A DNA stretch of 64,000 nucleotides, from positions 1,890,001 through 1,954,000 of the forward strand of contig CALNXK010000042.1 of assembly GCA_942486035.1 (NCBI GenBank), given 5' to 3'. Of the stretch, positions 41,452-56,400 are shown piece after piece (the first letter of the stretch is position 1; the number at the start of each line of letters is the position of its first letter). Below the pieces are notes generated by a model. That model ran no database searches. It was not told the origin of the DNA and saw nothing but the letters and a program-made list of their open reading frames with translations. A program made the position numbers and the translations under genes. The stretch is from Porites lobata. Lineage: Eukaryota; Cnidaria; Anthozoa; Scleractinia; Poritidae.

Positions 41452-44400
41452 CTGTTAATAAAAAGAAATATATAGATCACAATGACTCGATAGCAAATCA
41501 CTGCAGACTGTCACAAAGGAACGTGGACTTTAAGGGCAAGTTCATGAGTTACTTTGTACTGCATGTTTGAAAATTTACTAAGAGTAACCTTTTAGAATTG
41601 ATGACTTAACAATTCCTCTACATTGCGCGTTACTCTATTATCCATTCTCTAACGAGATGTTTTGCCGAAGCCTACATATTTAAACTAAAAACGTTGTAAT
41701 AGAACTATTGCCTTAGCTCACTTGAAGGCTTAGACAAGGGCGATAAAGCAAAGCTACAACTATATATAGATAGGAACGCTAGCACCCTGGAAACACCTTT
41801 AATGTGGCGAGCTACACTCTCTCAACTTTAAACTGCTTTTAGGATAAAAAAAATTTCAGGACTAACAGAAAATTAAAATATAACTTGAATGGCCAATTTA
41901 TTCCTTGAGCATTTTCTGTTTTGGTTTTGGGTTTTGTGCTTTTTGTACCACTTTATGGTAATTAGAACAAGTAGGTGTAATTAGAGAAGAGCTTTACCTC
42001 GGTTTGCATCATACTCCCGGTACTCAGTGACACCATGTGGCCAGGTGAAAAGAGCGCAGCCCTGTAAGGAACCTTCCTTCCAAGTCCCTTCCTGAATGGT
42101 TCCATCTGGCAGCTTTAAGGTACCATATCCTGTCATTTTGTCAAACTGCCACTGTCCCTCATACACAGCCTCGGAGGTGAAAATCATTTGCCCATGGCCG
42201 TGCCTAATATTCGAAGTAAGCCAAAAAATTAAGCAAAATCTATGACTGTTTCTATATTATACCCTCAGACTCAAATCGTGGCTGACAAAAGTCCATTTAT
42301 CACCTTGAAAATCTCAGTGCTATTAAGATGAAGAGTTTGTAGATTGAGACTTTGAAGAGTTTCTTGCGTTAGGAGCGTAAACATTAGGGAGTTTAAGATA
42401 CTCCGACTACGGACTACGGCTACGGATAAACATGCTACTGCGCATGATCAAAACCACGTGACTGTTCATTTTTCCCGCGTAGTCGTGCGGCTACGGTGAG
42501 TTGTTGAGCTGTTTCGCGTAGTCGGGACTACGGAGAACATTTTGCTCGTATTTTGCCGTCTCGGTAATTCAAGAATCTCGTCTTTTCGTAAAAAAGGTTC
42601 AATTTGCCTGCTTTAAGTGAGAGGGAAGCGAAATATGTAAGTTGTGTCTAATTTCTGCTCAGATTTACGCTTTTAATCCACCGTTGTGACTACATTTTTA
42701 TCTAGCTAAGCTCATATTTAAAGAAGCTTAGCTGTTTATACGCAGAATTCCGATTGATGGCCGAGGAGAAGAGAAATCATGCAGGTAATTTACTTTCTCT
42801 TCACACTTGAAAAGTTTCAATGTTTGTTCGAACTGATTAGTGTGTCTTTCTACTTGTGTGACCTTTGTTTATGCGAGTTTTTGTATCGCATTTGCTGAAT
42901 GAAAATGATGTAAACATCTTCGAGACAATCGAAACTGGGCATTTCAATACTTCAAACTACATCAGATCAGTAGTCGGAGAAGTCCATCTTCTAAATCTAA
43001 TAAATGAGCTATTACTATTTCTGTCTATTTCTTTGATATTTTACATAAGTATTCATGGGCGAAAAAAATCAAACCTGTGCAACCAAAACTTTGTTTACCA
43101 ATTTCACCCGAGCTACGGTGATGGAACAAGGAGTAAAGTTGTAGGCGAATCAACTTGTACGCGAATCGACTTGTACGTAATTGCTTCCTTCAAGTATGGA
43201 AGAATTTGTTCATTGTTCTAAAGATAAGATCACATGCAAAACTGACTCGCATTTTTGTGAACTGTGGTGAAAACAAGAAAATCTTTGCGTGTTGTTTCCC
43301 TCTCCGCCTCTTCTCTCGTAGTCTGCCGTCTGTAGTGGAATCTTAACGTTCTATATTTGCACGACTCAACCCAGTGCTACAAACAAACGACAACGCTCGT
43401 CCAGCCGTAGTTCGTAGTCCGTAGTCTCCGTATCTTAAACTCCCTATTAAAGAAGGCCCCCCAAAACACATTAATTACCTCTCAACAATTATCGACTTCC
43501 AGTCATTTCTAAGAGGGTTAAAATGGGACAGGGCTTCAAAGAAATGAGTTTTAAAAGTAAAGTAACGAAACACGTAAGAAAAAGGGTTAATATTAAAAAG
43601 GCTTTCAATGTTTTATCACTCGAAAACTGTCCCTGACAAAAGCTGCTTTACTGATGGTAATTACTAGTACCCTAAGACAAGCGGTATAGTAAATATTAAT
43701 ATTATTATTATCATTAGGAGGCGAGGTGTCTTCGAATAAACTACACCTCATGTTGTGTTTCCATCCACCAATGTAAAATCCTTGTTCAGCCGCCGAATGG
43801 TTAGATCCTGGAACAGGGAAAATGAGCCCTTCACCCTTCCCATGTCTCTTGCCTGAATAGAAAAGGGGGTAAATGTTTTGTTAGGGAAGGGGTAGGTGGG
43901 GGACTTCCAGGTATACTCTACTGACTGTTCAAAATGAAAGGAAATCACCACACTACAATGCGATCTCTCTTATTAAACTGGATAACTAGTGAAGCCAGAA
44001 AACCTTTTCCACGTCTTCGTAGGTAGTTATCAAATTGGAACAAAACAAATTCACTTTCCAATTTATCAAACCATTGGCACAACGGAGTAATCTGACAACT
44101 TTAGGTTTCGTCTTATTATTCATTTATGTATATGTACAATTTCTATTCACAGGCTATCAACTTGAACCATGTTCAACTGAACCATTAAATGGTCTTCAAA
44201 TCGGTTCCCTAATAAATCTAAACGGAACTCATCAAAAACGTAACTGCGTTTCAAGTTGCATCAAACTTCGTGAAAGGAAAATTTTTACTGAAAATGAAAC
44301 ATTTCAAAATATCGTAAAATTCCGAAAATAAGCCCCTCCAGGTATAAGCCCCTCCAAATATAAGCCCCCCAAACTCGTAAGGTAAAAAACCCTCCGTTAA

Positions 44401-47400
44401 ATCGCCTCTCCAAATATAAGCCCCTCCGGGGGCTTGTACTTGGAAATTGCCCTCAAATACAAAGTAAAACAAAGAGAAACGGTAAATTTACTTCCAACTA
44501 TAAGGCCAGCCAAATCAAGTTTGAAACGCAAATTTCCCTCCGTACATAAGCCCCTCCAAAAATAAGCCCCTCAAAAAGGGCCTTTGAAAAATATAAGCCC
44601 CGGGGCTGATTTTCGGAATTTTACGGTACCGAAAGGCTAATTATTAAAACAAAAGATCATTTACGAGGAATAGAGGGAGATAGCTGAAATGTAAAAATTT
44701 AACAGTTTTTTTTTACCTCTGCACCAGTCTCCAGAATAAATGAATTCGCCTGTCGCAGTTTTCAGAATTCCTCGTCCATGTGGAAGCTCTCGTAAACTAC
44801 AAGAATCTGCTTCTTGAAATGACACATGTCTACGTGGAGGTATATGCAGCAAAAGGTCCTCGCTAGTTGATGGCTTTAGGTATTTACTGCTGAATGGATC
44901 TCGGGCATAGCTGCATTCCATTTTGGTTTTAAAGGTGATGGCTTCGAGCTTAGATTGGACTTCCCGCATATCAACTTTTCTATTGGTGTATAAATCTGAC
45001 GGTAAGAGACAGACAAAATAATCTGGATCAGTTACTTGGTTAGTACAGAGCTCAACAAAGTCAAAGTCATCAAAACGTCTCAGTGAAAAGAACAATAGGG
45101 TTGCTTTCTGGACTGCCTTGGCAAGATGGTGAATCGGTTTTTCCATACAGAACATCATTTATTCATTTTGCTGATTCGAAATTCTTATACTTGAAAGATT
45201 CAATTTGTGCTCTCTATGCATTGCTAGAAAATAACTGTCTTCATAGTTGTGAATTGTTTCAACTGATTTTTTTAAAAGTACTTCTATTCTGATTCCGTTA
45301 TTATTGATAATTTGGCTTTTTTTCAGAAAGGAGGCCGGGTTATCAATAATGTATAAAACCTGGGCACGCTTATTTGAGGGGGGGCCTCATTCAATTGAAT
45401 ACGGTTTCTCACCTTTATTTTCACGTGGGGATGATTCTTTACCAGATAAATCACTTGCTTCTTTGGTGTTCAACTCGTTCATAGTCATCATCCTTTGGAA
45501 AAGCTCTCTTTGAATGTCAGCACAGCGAATCAAGGCATTTAAAGGATCTTGCAGTTCACCTAGCAGAGTCCGGGGAGCACCGTTTACGCTCTTTTCTGAG
45601 TTCTCCGTGTCCTTCACGTAAGAAATCTTTGATGCGTCATCTAACCCCCCTGCTGCGTTCAACGTGTCGCACTCACTTGTGATATTATCCAAACACACTC
45701 TTGTGCTTTTAGCGTGCTTGGAATCAATATTTGCCAGTTGAGCACCATTTAATACACACTCTTCTGCTTTTTCAATTCCGGAAGTCTCCGGTAAACTCGC
45801 TGATGTGTCACTACATTCCAAGCCAGTATCAGATGGCCCTGTGACATGAGCCTGTAACTTGAGTATCAGAAGTCTGTAGAGAGAGTTCTGAATCTGCGTA
45901 CATTTAACAATGCTGCCGAGAAGCGCATCTCTAAGCTGCTTGGCTTCTGAAATAGACAGAGCTGTTGGCATTTGTCTCTCAGTGGCATGGGTCTGAGCTG
46001 CACTAAACACACAAGCAGGATTTGGTTCTGACGTAAAGCTAATGTTTGGCGTGGGAGAAAACAAAGTGCTTGGCGAAGGTGCTTGAGGAGTTGTCTGCGA
46101 AATCAAATTCACTTTTGGGGTGAAGGTTGTTTGTGAAGCAGTTTTTGGTAGGACAAAGGGAGGATCTGTTGTGGATCCTGCTGAAAATGAGAAAAGGCCA
46201 AGCTCAAGGTTAACGTCTAGAAACAAAAATGCTTGGTGTCCGTATTAAGTACAAATGCATGATCTTTAAAAACAACTTTCCGATTTTAGCCAGACCAAGT
46301 AGTATAGTAGGCAACTCTTCAAACCATTTTGTGAAGAATTCTCATTTAAGCATCCTCAGGAATACTTGGAATTATTAGAGGACTGAAGACATATGGAGAT
46401 CGAGGATGGTGTTATCCCTCGAAGTTCATTTAACGCACAAGTTTTTAAACAGTCCTTTTTTTTTCCTGTGAAGGAAAAACTTGATAAGGGGTTAAATTTT
46501 GCCTTAAAAAAGAAATGGGTCATTATGCAACTTATTGTAGTGAATAATAACCTGAGATTGGGCCCAATTTTAGCATCTTCCTGCACGAGATTAAGTGAAC
46601 AGCAGCACGAAAAAACAACCAGCTTTTTTTCAGCTACGTTTTAAATATATTTGTTGTGATGTTAAAAAAATTCATACTTTGCTTACCAGTAATCGTCTTA
46701 TTTAACGACAAATTTGACACTGATCGCTTCAAAGCAGCTGTTCGCCGTGCTTTTTTCGACACCCTCCTGAGTAAATTGGACGAATCAACACAGCCTACAA
46801 CAACAACAAGGTGAAATACGGGATATTTTTCAGGAAAGCGGGAGGCTGAAGAGTACGTAACAGTTCATCAAGACACAAAGCGCTGAAGCTCACGTTAAAT
46901 TAACTTTGGGGTAAGGCATGGTGGGGAGTGGCGCGAAATAGAGGGCGGAAGAAAAAAAGGTCACTTTTTTGCGCCGTTCTCACTACTCTGAACACCAGGA
47001 ACAGGCTAGTTTGAGATTGACTTAGCCATCACATTAAGAGTTTCAACGTGGCTAACGGATCAACGGGGGTAGATAAATGTGATTTTGACTTCAGTAAAGG
47101 CGTACCCGGGCTTGTTGGAGGTGAACAGTCGCAGATACATTCACTGGTCGGTGACCCTTACTTTTCTTTAATAGTTAGATTTCTTTTCAAATTTTAAGAC
47201 AAATTCGTTCTGACAAAGACCAGCGCTTGTGTCAACTTTTTATTCTCCCTACAGCAGCTAATTAACTTCTCTACTCACTTGATGAAACCAAAAACAAGAA
47301 GTACGTTGTATGATCAAACTAACATGACTTAATGGGCGTTGCTTACAAGTTCCTCAAATTTTTAGCAACACGGCACCGAGTCCTGCTGCTGCTCTCAGGC

Positions 47401-50400
47401 AGGGGGTAATTGAAGTCATGTGGTTACTGAAACAAGTTGATCAATGGACAAACTTTAGCGGATTGTTGCATTACAGGATTCAGGTCCAACAATTATTTTG
47501 TCATTAACAGGCATGAAAAACCTTCTAGTATCCAGAAACGAAGACAAAGTTGATTTCGGAAATACTCTGTTGCCTAAATTTAGTATTATGTTAGGAAAAA
47601 GTTTTATCCCACCTGAAAAGATGTTGGCACTGAAGCTACTGCACTGCATAGACGAAGAACGGGGTAACATCTCTAATGATTCTAGCGCTACCGGAAATGA
47701 TGGTAATGGTGATAACGACAACGACGCCGACGAAGAGAAAGACGAGGAAGACGAGGAGGAGAACGAGGAGAAGGAAGAAGGCTTAAATAAATCACTAACT
47801 TCTTTTCCAATAGCCAGATTTGAATTAAGGTAGTCTTCTAAACGCAACTCCTGTCACAATAATCAAGAGCAGAGTGCAAAGTAAGAACTATATTTCCAAC
47901 CAAATTTAAAAATATAGTTTCCCTATATAGCCATTAAGTGTAACTACCATACAAAAGATATTTTAGCTAATTAGAAAGGTTCGCTTTTACGATATCTAAC
48001 TTACTTCAAAACTCTTGTTGGAGTAAAAATCCATCAAAGTTAAACTTTGAAGTCTCATTGAAATGTTGGTTGTAATTCCATTAATAACCATAGAGTCCAT
48101 ATCCCTTACGACCTGAAAACAAAATACAGTACAAAAGAATGCGAATCAATGTTGAATGGAACTAATGGCTTTATCATTTATATGTATACTGAAGACACTA
48201 TTGTAAAAAACGTCCTTCTTCGATAGTGTACACAAAACAGCAATACCCTAATAATACTGCTACTACTACTAATAATAATGATAACTTACATAGCGCCGAT
48301 AGCAATATTGCTATTTTCATCAACGCTTAAACAAATAAAATACTACGACTGCATAAAGTATATAAAGTGCATGAACCTACCAAAAATAGCTAAAACAATT
48401 ATGTCAAGACAAAAATTATAAAAATTACCTACACAACTTAAATCGCAAAAAAACTGCATAAAACCTACTAATAACTAGATTAAAAAGCACAAAAAAAAAT
48501 TACAAAAAAGCTTTCTGAAATAAAAATGTCTTGAGTGTCTTTTTAGAAGATGCTACCGAGAGGCTACTCCTAATCGCATAGGGCAATGAATTCCATAGTT
48601 GAGGAGCAGCAGCAGCAAAAGATCGATCTCCTAACGATGTCAAACTCTTGAATTTCACAGGGTTTAGTAGCATTCCATCACAATCGGAGCGTAACTTGAA
48701 TTTACAGACTTCTTTAAGATTAATAAGTTCCTGGAGATAAAAAGGCGCTACGCCATTGATAGCCTTATACGTTTAACAGTAATATCTTAAAGTCAATTCG
48801 GAATTTAACCGGCAGCCGCTGCAGATTATACAGCAATGGTCTTACATGGCAGTATTTAGATTCCTGGAAAATTAACCTAACGGCAGCATTTTGGGCCCTC
48901 TGTAGCTTATTAAGCTGGTAGGCTGGCAGGCCATAGAGCCGGCTGTTACAATAGTCGACGCGACTTGAGACCAACGCGTGAATGAGCGTCTCAGTGGACC
49001 GCCTGGGAAGATATTTCCTAATTCTTCTCATATTATACAAGTGACAAGAAGACGCCCGAAGGCGTTTACGCGAGATGTGTGGGTGTAAGAAAGAATTACG
49101 GGTATGTTGGTTGGCAAAGGAAAGTTGAGTAGTGTATGCAAGTACTGTAAGGAAGTGCCCCCCCCCCCCCCGCCCCAAAACTATTATCTCTTTTGAATAG
49201 ATCATCTTGTTGGAAAGTCGTCGTTTAAGCGCAAAACGGAAGTATTTTCTTTCTATATTATCGGTGAAATGTTCAGGACAGATGTGGATTCGGTTAGCTT
49301 TTGCGTATTTATTTTTAGTACGTGATACGTAATGCCTTGTCACGACACGAAAGACAATGCGGGATTTTTTAGATTTATACTCGATTCTAGAACAATCACA
49401 ATTATAATAGTCGTCTCTTTTCTTTTTTATACATCGTATTTTACTGGAATAACAGTCTTAGTTATGTTTTAGCTTCGCAGACACAGCAGTAAAAAAAGGT
49501 AAAAATATTTTTAATTAACATAGCGATTTTTCAAAATACAAAACTACTGTTTTGCGTCGCCGACAGTACTTCACGCCTGTCAGAGCAAAATTGAAAAACT
49601 AACTAATGAACCATCCTAATTTGAAGAAAAAATTTCAATGTTATTATGAAAAGCTGTTACTATCGGAAACTGTGCAGCTTGTCACGTTCATAGTGAAGGA
49701 TTTTGATAGACATGCTACTTATTGCTACGTACAAGTCGACCTCAAGAGTTTCTTAGCGAGCGGAGCGTTCTTTTTAGGCCGCGAAGCCACAGAGAGAGCT
49801 ACGATTTCGGACCATTTCGCAAGTAATAAATTCTAGACATTCTTAGCTTTTTGACTGTAACTCAACAGAAACAAGAAACCAACACCAGCAAGTCGCCCGG
49901 CTGGGACACCGAGACAATATTTTCAGTCGCCCGAGGCCAAGTCTTGCGCCGTTAGATCTAGAGCATAGCCTTGAGTCTTCGTCCTCCTCTACGCTGTAAT
50001 CTTACTTTTCCCTTCTTTGCTGACGCAGTATCTTTTTCCGCTTGTGCAATCCAACCTGACTTGCACGTGATTCAAAGTTACAGCCAATAAAAATCACACA
50101 ATTTTTGACTCCCAAGACGACGAAAGGAATGCGCTCCCGAATTTAAGACGCTGGCTGACTACGTCATCCCGCGTAATAAAAAGCATCGCAACAAGTGTTA
50201 CTGGAAAGGGTGGGAAAAGAGAAAAGAAAGGGCATAGGAAGGAGGAAGGGGAGGTGAGATGACGTCATTCTAACACAGTATGCCCGAAACCTCGTTACTG
50301 GGCTGCCCATACGGCACGCCCGATTATAATTTCGGTTTTCGGTCGTTTCTGCAGAAAAAACGATCACCCGGGGGAGAGAAGACACGAGGTCTGGTCCCGA

Positions 50401-53400
50401 GAAACGATGTTCTCACCACTTATTATTTGGGGGTGGCCCAAATAGAGTAATGGAAACATACATATTCTCCTTTATCGTTTTCGCAAAGTAAACCAAAATC
50501 CATAAAACGTGTCTTCGGAATCTCACGCAAAATGTAGTTTTTTTAAATCCTCAACACTCCCAGGTGGAGTCATAAAAAACTCTCCTAGTATCTCCAGTTT
50601 GAACTTGAATTTGCATCACCATATTGACACATGCAGAGTTTAAAAATAGAATACGCTCCCACGAAAAACCTGACAGCACGTGATCAAAACATGTTTTCAC
50701 GACAGAGACTAACCGACAACGTTTCATTGGCCAAAACTGACAGGTTTCGCTTCAAGGATGGTAGTAATCCAATGATATCATTTGATTCGAAATTTTTCAA
50801 AGCAACACTGAGTAAGAAGCACTTTGTATAAAATTTGGCGACGGTGTTTCAAGGAACGTGTTGTTGAAGTATGCTGTCGAGGTTTAAACTTACAAATGCA
50901 CACTGTTCGCGGTAGGCCCGCACTAAAATAACACTGAGTGTTTTCATAATGGGCTGGTCCGCGAACTCAAAGAAAAACAAAGCAAATTGTCAAGACATTC
51001 AAAGACCATGGACCTCATAGACGCAATCACAAATAAGAATGTCAGGAGTACGTGTAAAATCGAGAAGAGTTTGAACAGAAGAATGTGTATCAGGTTTGAG
51101 AGTTGCAAGATTTGTGTAGCTGGTAATCAGTGTAACAAAAGAGATTTTGATTTTCATAATGCGGAACACAAGGAGTTGTCTGTGATAAAAATCTCTTCCG
51201 ATGAAGGATAAGAAGATTGTCAACAACTGAAACCTAAAGGGACTCAGGCTTCTTTGGGAACTACTGTGATAGCGGTAACAATTCTTGTTATTCTTTGAAT
51301 TTTGTTTAGCAGAGTGACTGTTAATGTACTTGTTTTTGTATTGCGCGTTGTGTTTTTCATGTAATTGTGTATTATATAGATACTGAGAAATACTCACCAA
51401 AAAGCAATGTCGTAAATTTTCGTACGCAAATTAGTTCTAGCAAATCAGAGGAGCGAACGATGGTTTTCACACGTGAAAAAAATGATACGTCCAATCAGAA
51501 TCGCGAACGATGTTTTTTCACGTGTGAGAAAAATGATACTTTCCAACCAGAAGCCACAGAGGTGTGTGAGTTTCGCGCCAAAATTCTCGCCTTTTATTGC
51601 AGCTTGCAGCGCCGCTTCGCACACATTCAACGAGAAAAGTTTTACTCAAAGAGTTATTCTCGCTAAAAAAGTGAAAAACATTTCGGAAATGGAGTGGAAT
51701 AGTTTCGTTTGTTTCACTGTCGATAAAGAAAACGGTAGAGAGTCGGCGAAACAACAGCGGAAAGGGAAAACAGAACAAGACGTAAGCTTTTGTTGTGCTT
51801 TTTGTCGGAGCTACTTTGCCTTTCATTTAAGCTTAAGCTTATATTGAAACCGGCCATTTTACTTAAATTCAATCATCGAGAACAAACACTTAAGATTACT
51901 TATAGTTCTTGGATTACCTCATATCGTTACCGTCATTTATGTTTTTAACGTTTTCGTTGTCATTTTGCGGTAAGTGTGTAGCGGCAAATTTTAGCATTTT
52001 GAAAGATTTCAAATAAAAAGGCCGCCAAAATGATGAATGTCTCAGTATGTATATAATAAACGCAATACCACATGGAAAGTGCTTTGTACGGTATTTACGC
52101 ACTCGTTGTTTTTGTATCAGAAATCTTACTCGTTCGATTTCTGATACGTCAACAACTCGTGCGTAAATACCGCACGCCAGCACTTTCCATGAAGTATTCT
52201 CTATCAAGAGCCATAATAGGACTATTATGGCTCTTGTCTCTATATATTGTGACGAGGTCTGACTTGATCTTATTTTCACGGCGGCCATGTTGGTAATCAA
52301 GAACAAAAGCATTTCTCTCCGCTGGGAACTAAATGCCATTTTCATGCACATTCTTCGAGAAAAAATTCTATTGTATTGACTACCAATATGGCGGCCTTGT
52401 CACGTGGTTGCAAACCAAGATTAGTTAACCATAGTGTTTAAAAGTTATTATTCAGCCTGTAAGAAGAAGTGGGAAGAGTCAGTAAAGTTTGTAGAGCAGA
52501 TGACAGTAAAAGACGTGTAGTGATTATAAAGCTTGACCTTTTCTTTATCACTCACATCCTTAGTTGGAGGTGAACGAGCCTATCAGAATTTTCTCTTATC
52601 TCTCTTCGCTGGCAGCAGGTTTCATGTAATCCTCATTTACGATATCGATGTTATTGCCTTGGTCATTCCAGTTCTCCCTAGGGTAGGAAGACGGTTTAAT
52701 CCTCATTTACAATGTTACTGCCAGCCTTGGTCATTCCAGTTCTGTAAGGAGAAACTGTTCGGCGATTGGGCACAATAATACAAAGCATTTTTTGTGCCCA
52801 ATCAGGAGCTAGCATTCGCTTGACCGTTTGGAAATGGTCTGGTGAGAGTCGGTATTTCCGCTTGTGCTTAAAAACTTTCGTCCCGCCTTTTCTCCCGGCC
52901 CGACTGACTGACCCTGGGTCTCCGAGGATGTGGTGCAGAGAGAAAAGGGAAAAGAAAGGGCATGGAAAGGTCAGATGACGTCATTCTAACACAGTAGGCC
53001 TGAAAACCCTGTTAAAACATGTTTCACAACATGTCAGAACTCTTCTGTTTTCAGTTGTAGATAGACTGTGTTTTTGTATTGTTTTTGGCTTCGCTCGATA
53101 AAGTTTCCTTGTAGCCGAAAAAGTGTGGTCGATTTTGTTGTGAATAAAACAGTTTCTTGACTGGAACTAGCTAACTTAGACTTAAAATTTGTTGTCGTGC
53201 TTGTTGAGATTTATATATACGTCCGTTTTTTACGATATGTGCCGCTGATTGTCAATCTCAACGCGATTGTAAACTACGCCTTTGAAAGTAACATGCGATG
53301 CCACGTGTTTTGTTTCAGCGTTATGTAAGGATAAGATAGATATAAGATATTTCAAATGCCATAAAATGCCATTTCAGGGTCGTAACATGGTATATGGGCT

Positions 53401-56400
53401 CAGGGCTCAAAGCCCAGAATATGACTGGGATCAGGGCTCAGAGCAAAGGGCTCAGGGCTCAGAAGAATGGGATCAGGGATCACAAGGCTTTTGAGCCCGA
53501 ATCAGGGATCAGATTTATGACACGGTCTAAAAATCTCTTATCACACTATTTTTCCGCTTAATAAGGTTTGTGTCCATAGAATTTCCTAGCCGAGGTACAT
53601 TACCTATTCTTGCTTCCGGCTGGCAGCAGTTCCTGTCATACGAAGTCCTGGTTGTTTGACGAAAACATGGTATCATATTCTTAATTCATTAATTGTTGAG
53701 GGCACCGTAATATGAATCTCAAGTCACTTTTCTCGCTTTGTAACGCAACTCCTCAACGCGCTGTCAACGCCAGAAGGCAGAGAAAGCGATTTATACATAT
53801 CTTTTTTTGCGAGAAATGGGGAAGAAGAAAAAGGACAAAAAGAAATCCTGTGACAGAGAAAGGTACGTAAATACTTCCTTGACTGATTTACTCCTGGCAA
53901 GGGTCCAAGCATAGAGTTTTTCGGCTGATCAAACATAACAATACCGCCAGGACAATAGACAAACTGATTCATTGAAAGAGGGAATTTACTGTGTAAGTGC
54001 CGATTTCCTCATCACCTCAAGGCAAGTCACAAGGCGACTATAAATCGAGGTTCGTATTTTTTGACAAGTAACTTAACTCTTAAAAGTACTTATAAATAAT
54101 TAGAATGGACGTCAAAAGTAGAATACAAAAATACAATGAATTCGCGCGCTTAAAATGTTACAAAATAAGTGCTTTCTCGCAATTTAATAAACCTGCTCTA
54201 ACTGCCTAGAGTTTTAGGGTTATCTCGAACTCTGATGGGAAAACGAGATCGGTTGACCTACCAGTACTAGTATCGGGCAGGGAAAGTAGAGGACTGTATC
54301 ACTACTATATCATTACTGTATCACTGATAAACGCCCCGCTAGCTTGTATGATAAACAGTCTCAAATTACAGTGTAGAATTAGTGAAAATAAGTGGAACAC
54401 CAAAGACTTACCTCGGTGAAATAAAAGTAACAAAACCTTTATAGTTTATTTTCTTTAGTTTTTTTTTTTTTTTTATATAAAATTAAATAAACGATTGAAT
54501 TGGTGAAAGGAATGTTGCATACTAGGTACAAGTAGCAGAGTCTGCAGGCATCTAATGTATTAATTTATTATAGTACTCGGCATGAAGGGCCACCAGTAAG
54601 GGGCCCACTATTTGATTTTTGAGTCGGGGATGGGTTATTTTTTCATGCAAGATTTTTTCAGACCTGATCATTCGCAGTGGCTATTTCATTTTGCACAAAA
54701 TTTACAGACTTTAGTGACAATATTGATCTACAAGAATTTTTTGGGCCCTTTCGGCTATTCGGCCTCGGCTTATGTAATGGTTGGCCCCGAAAGGCCACCT
54801 TAGATTTGGACCCTGAATATTTTAGTGGAGTGAGAACACCCGCTCTGAACGACTACGTATCGCGGCGGCCCAGCTACCTTTTAGAATCAATAGAGAGGCT
54901 CCACCAATCCTCGTTTATATCTTATTTATACCGGTCGTCAAAGCCATTACACACAGAGAAAGCTGTGCGCCAAAGGCACCGGAATGGCTTCGAAAGTCGC
55001 ACGGCAAGAGTAAACCTTAAGGAAGATATGGACGAGGAAACGAGCGCGGAGGGAAAGGAGCGACAAAGGAAGGCATTGCAGAGCTTTGCGCAAGAATCCG
55101 GACGGGGTGTATGACAGCAACAAACGAGAGGGAAGACCAAAGAAAGAGCTGGTACACTTCAATCCACTTGCTCGGAGTATGTTCAGAAGGAATGTGTCGG
55201 CACATGGAGAAGTCGATCTGCTGAAAGATGTTCAAGGGAGTGAAGGACAAACTACAGTTCAAGACGCAGCCGAAGAATATGAGATTATCTATTCAAAAGG
55301 CGACGTAGTTGCTCTCAAGCACAATTACAAGAGGTATATCACTCTTTCTTCCTTGAAGTTCTTTTAAAAGATCTCCACCATAATGGTGACGCATTCCTGG
55401 AAGATCACATGGGTTTGAGATGGCTGGAACAGTCAGAGGAAGATCCCCTTGTATACCAGACTGGGCACAGTGACGATAGAAATTCTCCTAAGTGTATCAT
55501 CGGGAAAGTTCAAATAATAAAAGATGGAAAAAACTTCTGTTTGAGCTAGCTTGAAGAGCAACGCCTAGTTGCATTGCTCCAGGGGTCAGTTGAATTAGAT
55601 GATTCACCTGCGTCAGGTGGTGACGAAGAGGAAAGGGCGCAAGCTCAGGTGGACAACAGAGCCAATTAGATTTGAAACTGGAAGGAGTAGGTCTGGAAGA
55701 CCTACAACCAGACATGTCCTCTGACAATCTACAATGGTTATTAAGCCAGGAAAAGCCATTAATGGCTTGACACAGAAAAGCTGTTAAACTGTAGAACCTG
55801 TGGCTTGCATCATTAAATTTTTCTACTTCATGTAAAGCAGGTATTTTGCTATTGGTAATTGATCGTGATCCTCACTGTAACACACACAGAGTGAAAGAGG
55901 AAATTCACATAAGACTACAACATCAACAGGGATAGCAGAATAGAAAGCTCTGATAGAACCTACAACTTGCACTAAAAATTAAAGTTAATGTTTTTCTCAT
56001 CAGCCCATTTGAGCATGTTCTATATTCTATATTTGGAGATAAACAAAGTTGCCTAAGATAAAATTTTGTGTAAAAACATGGATGGGATCAATTCTTTTAT
56101 CAGGGCTCAGGGATCACAATTTTGGGGAAAATGGGGCTCAGGGATCAAAATAACGGCAAGAAAATAGGGATCAATGGGTCCCGGATATACCATGTGACGA
56201 CCCTGCCATTTAATAATACTCACTTGAAACGGTACGTGTGTCCCTTTTCCTGAACGTTGAGAATATATTAAAGGACGGTGGTAATCTGGAGGTAGAAATT
56301 AGAAATACAGCAGTTCATTAAAGCAACCACTTTTCTAATAAGCTTTATTATATCCACTTTGACATCACTGGGGATCCCTGCAATCTGATTGGCTCTCAGC

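Noticed and set aside
45113..45158. ATG-ATG at 45158 as the start of a separate MORN protein
   Set aside because: An in-frame stop lies just before it, and the phase, MORN continuity and divisibility by three of the joined exons favour an internal exon of gene A.
47498..47833. 111-codon acidic plus-strand ORF (DEEKDEEDEEENEEKEE)
   Set aside because: It is antisense to gene A exon 5. The minus strand has matched splice sites, correct phase and the ELRLEDY motif; the acidic run is the complement of poly-Ser codons.
48765..49343. 192-codon minus ORF as a host gene
   Set aside because: The second half is the C-terminal region of a CR1/L2-like reverse transcriptase.
55497..55727. Minus-strand ORF in the 2.8-kb transposon
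   Set aside because: Antisense to the coding-like plus frames and without any motif.
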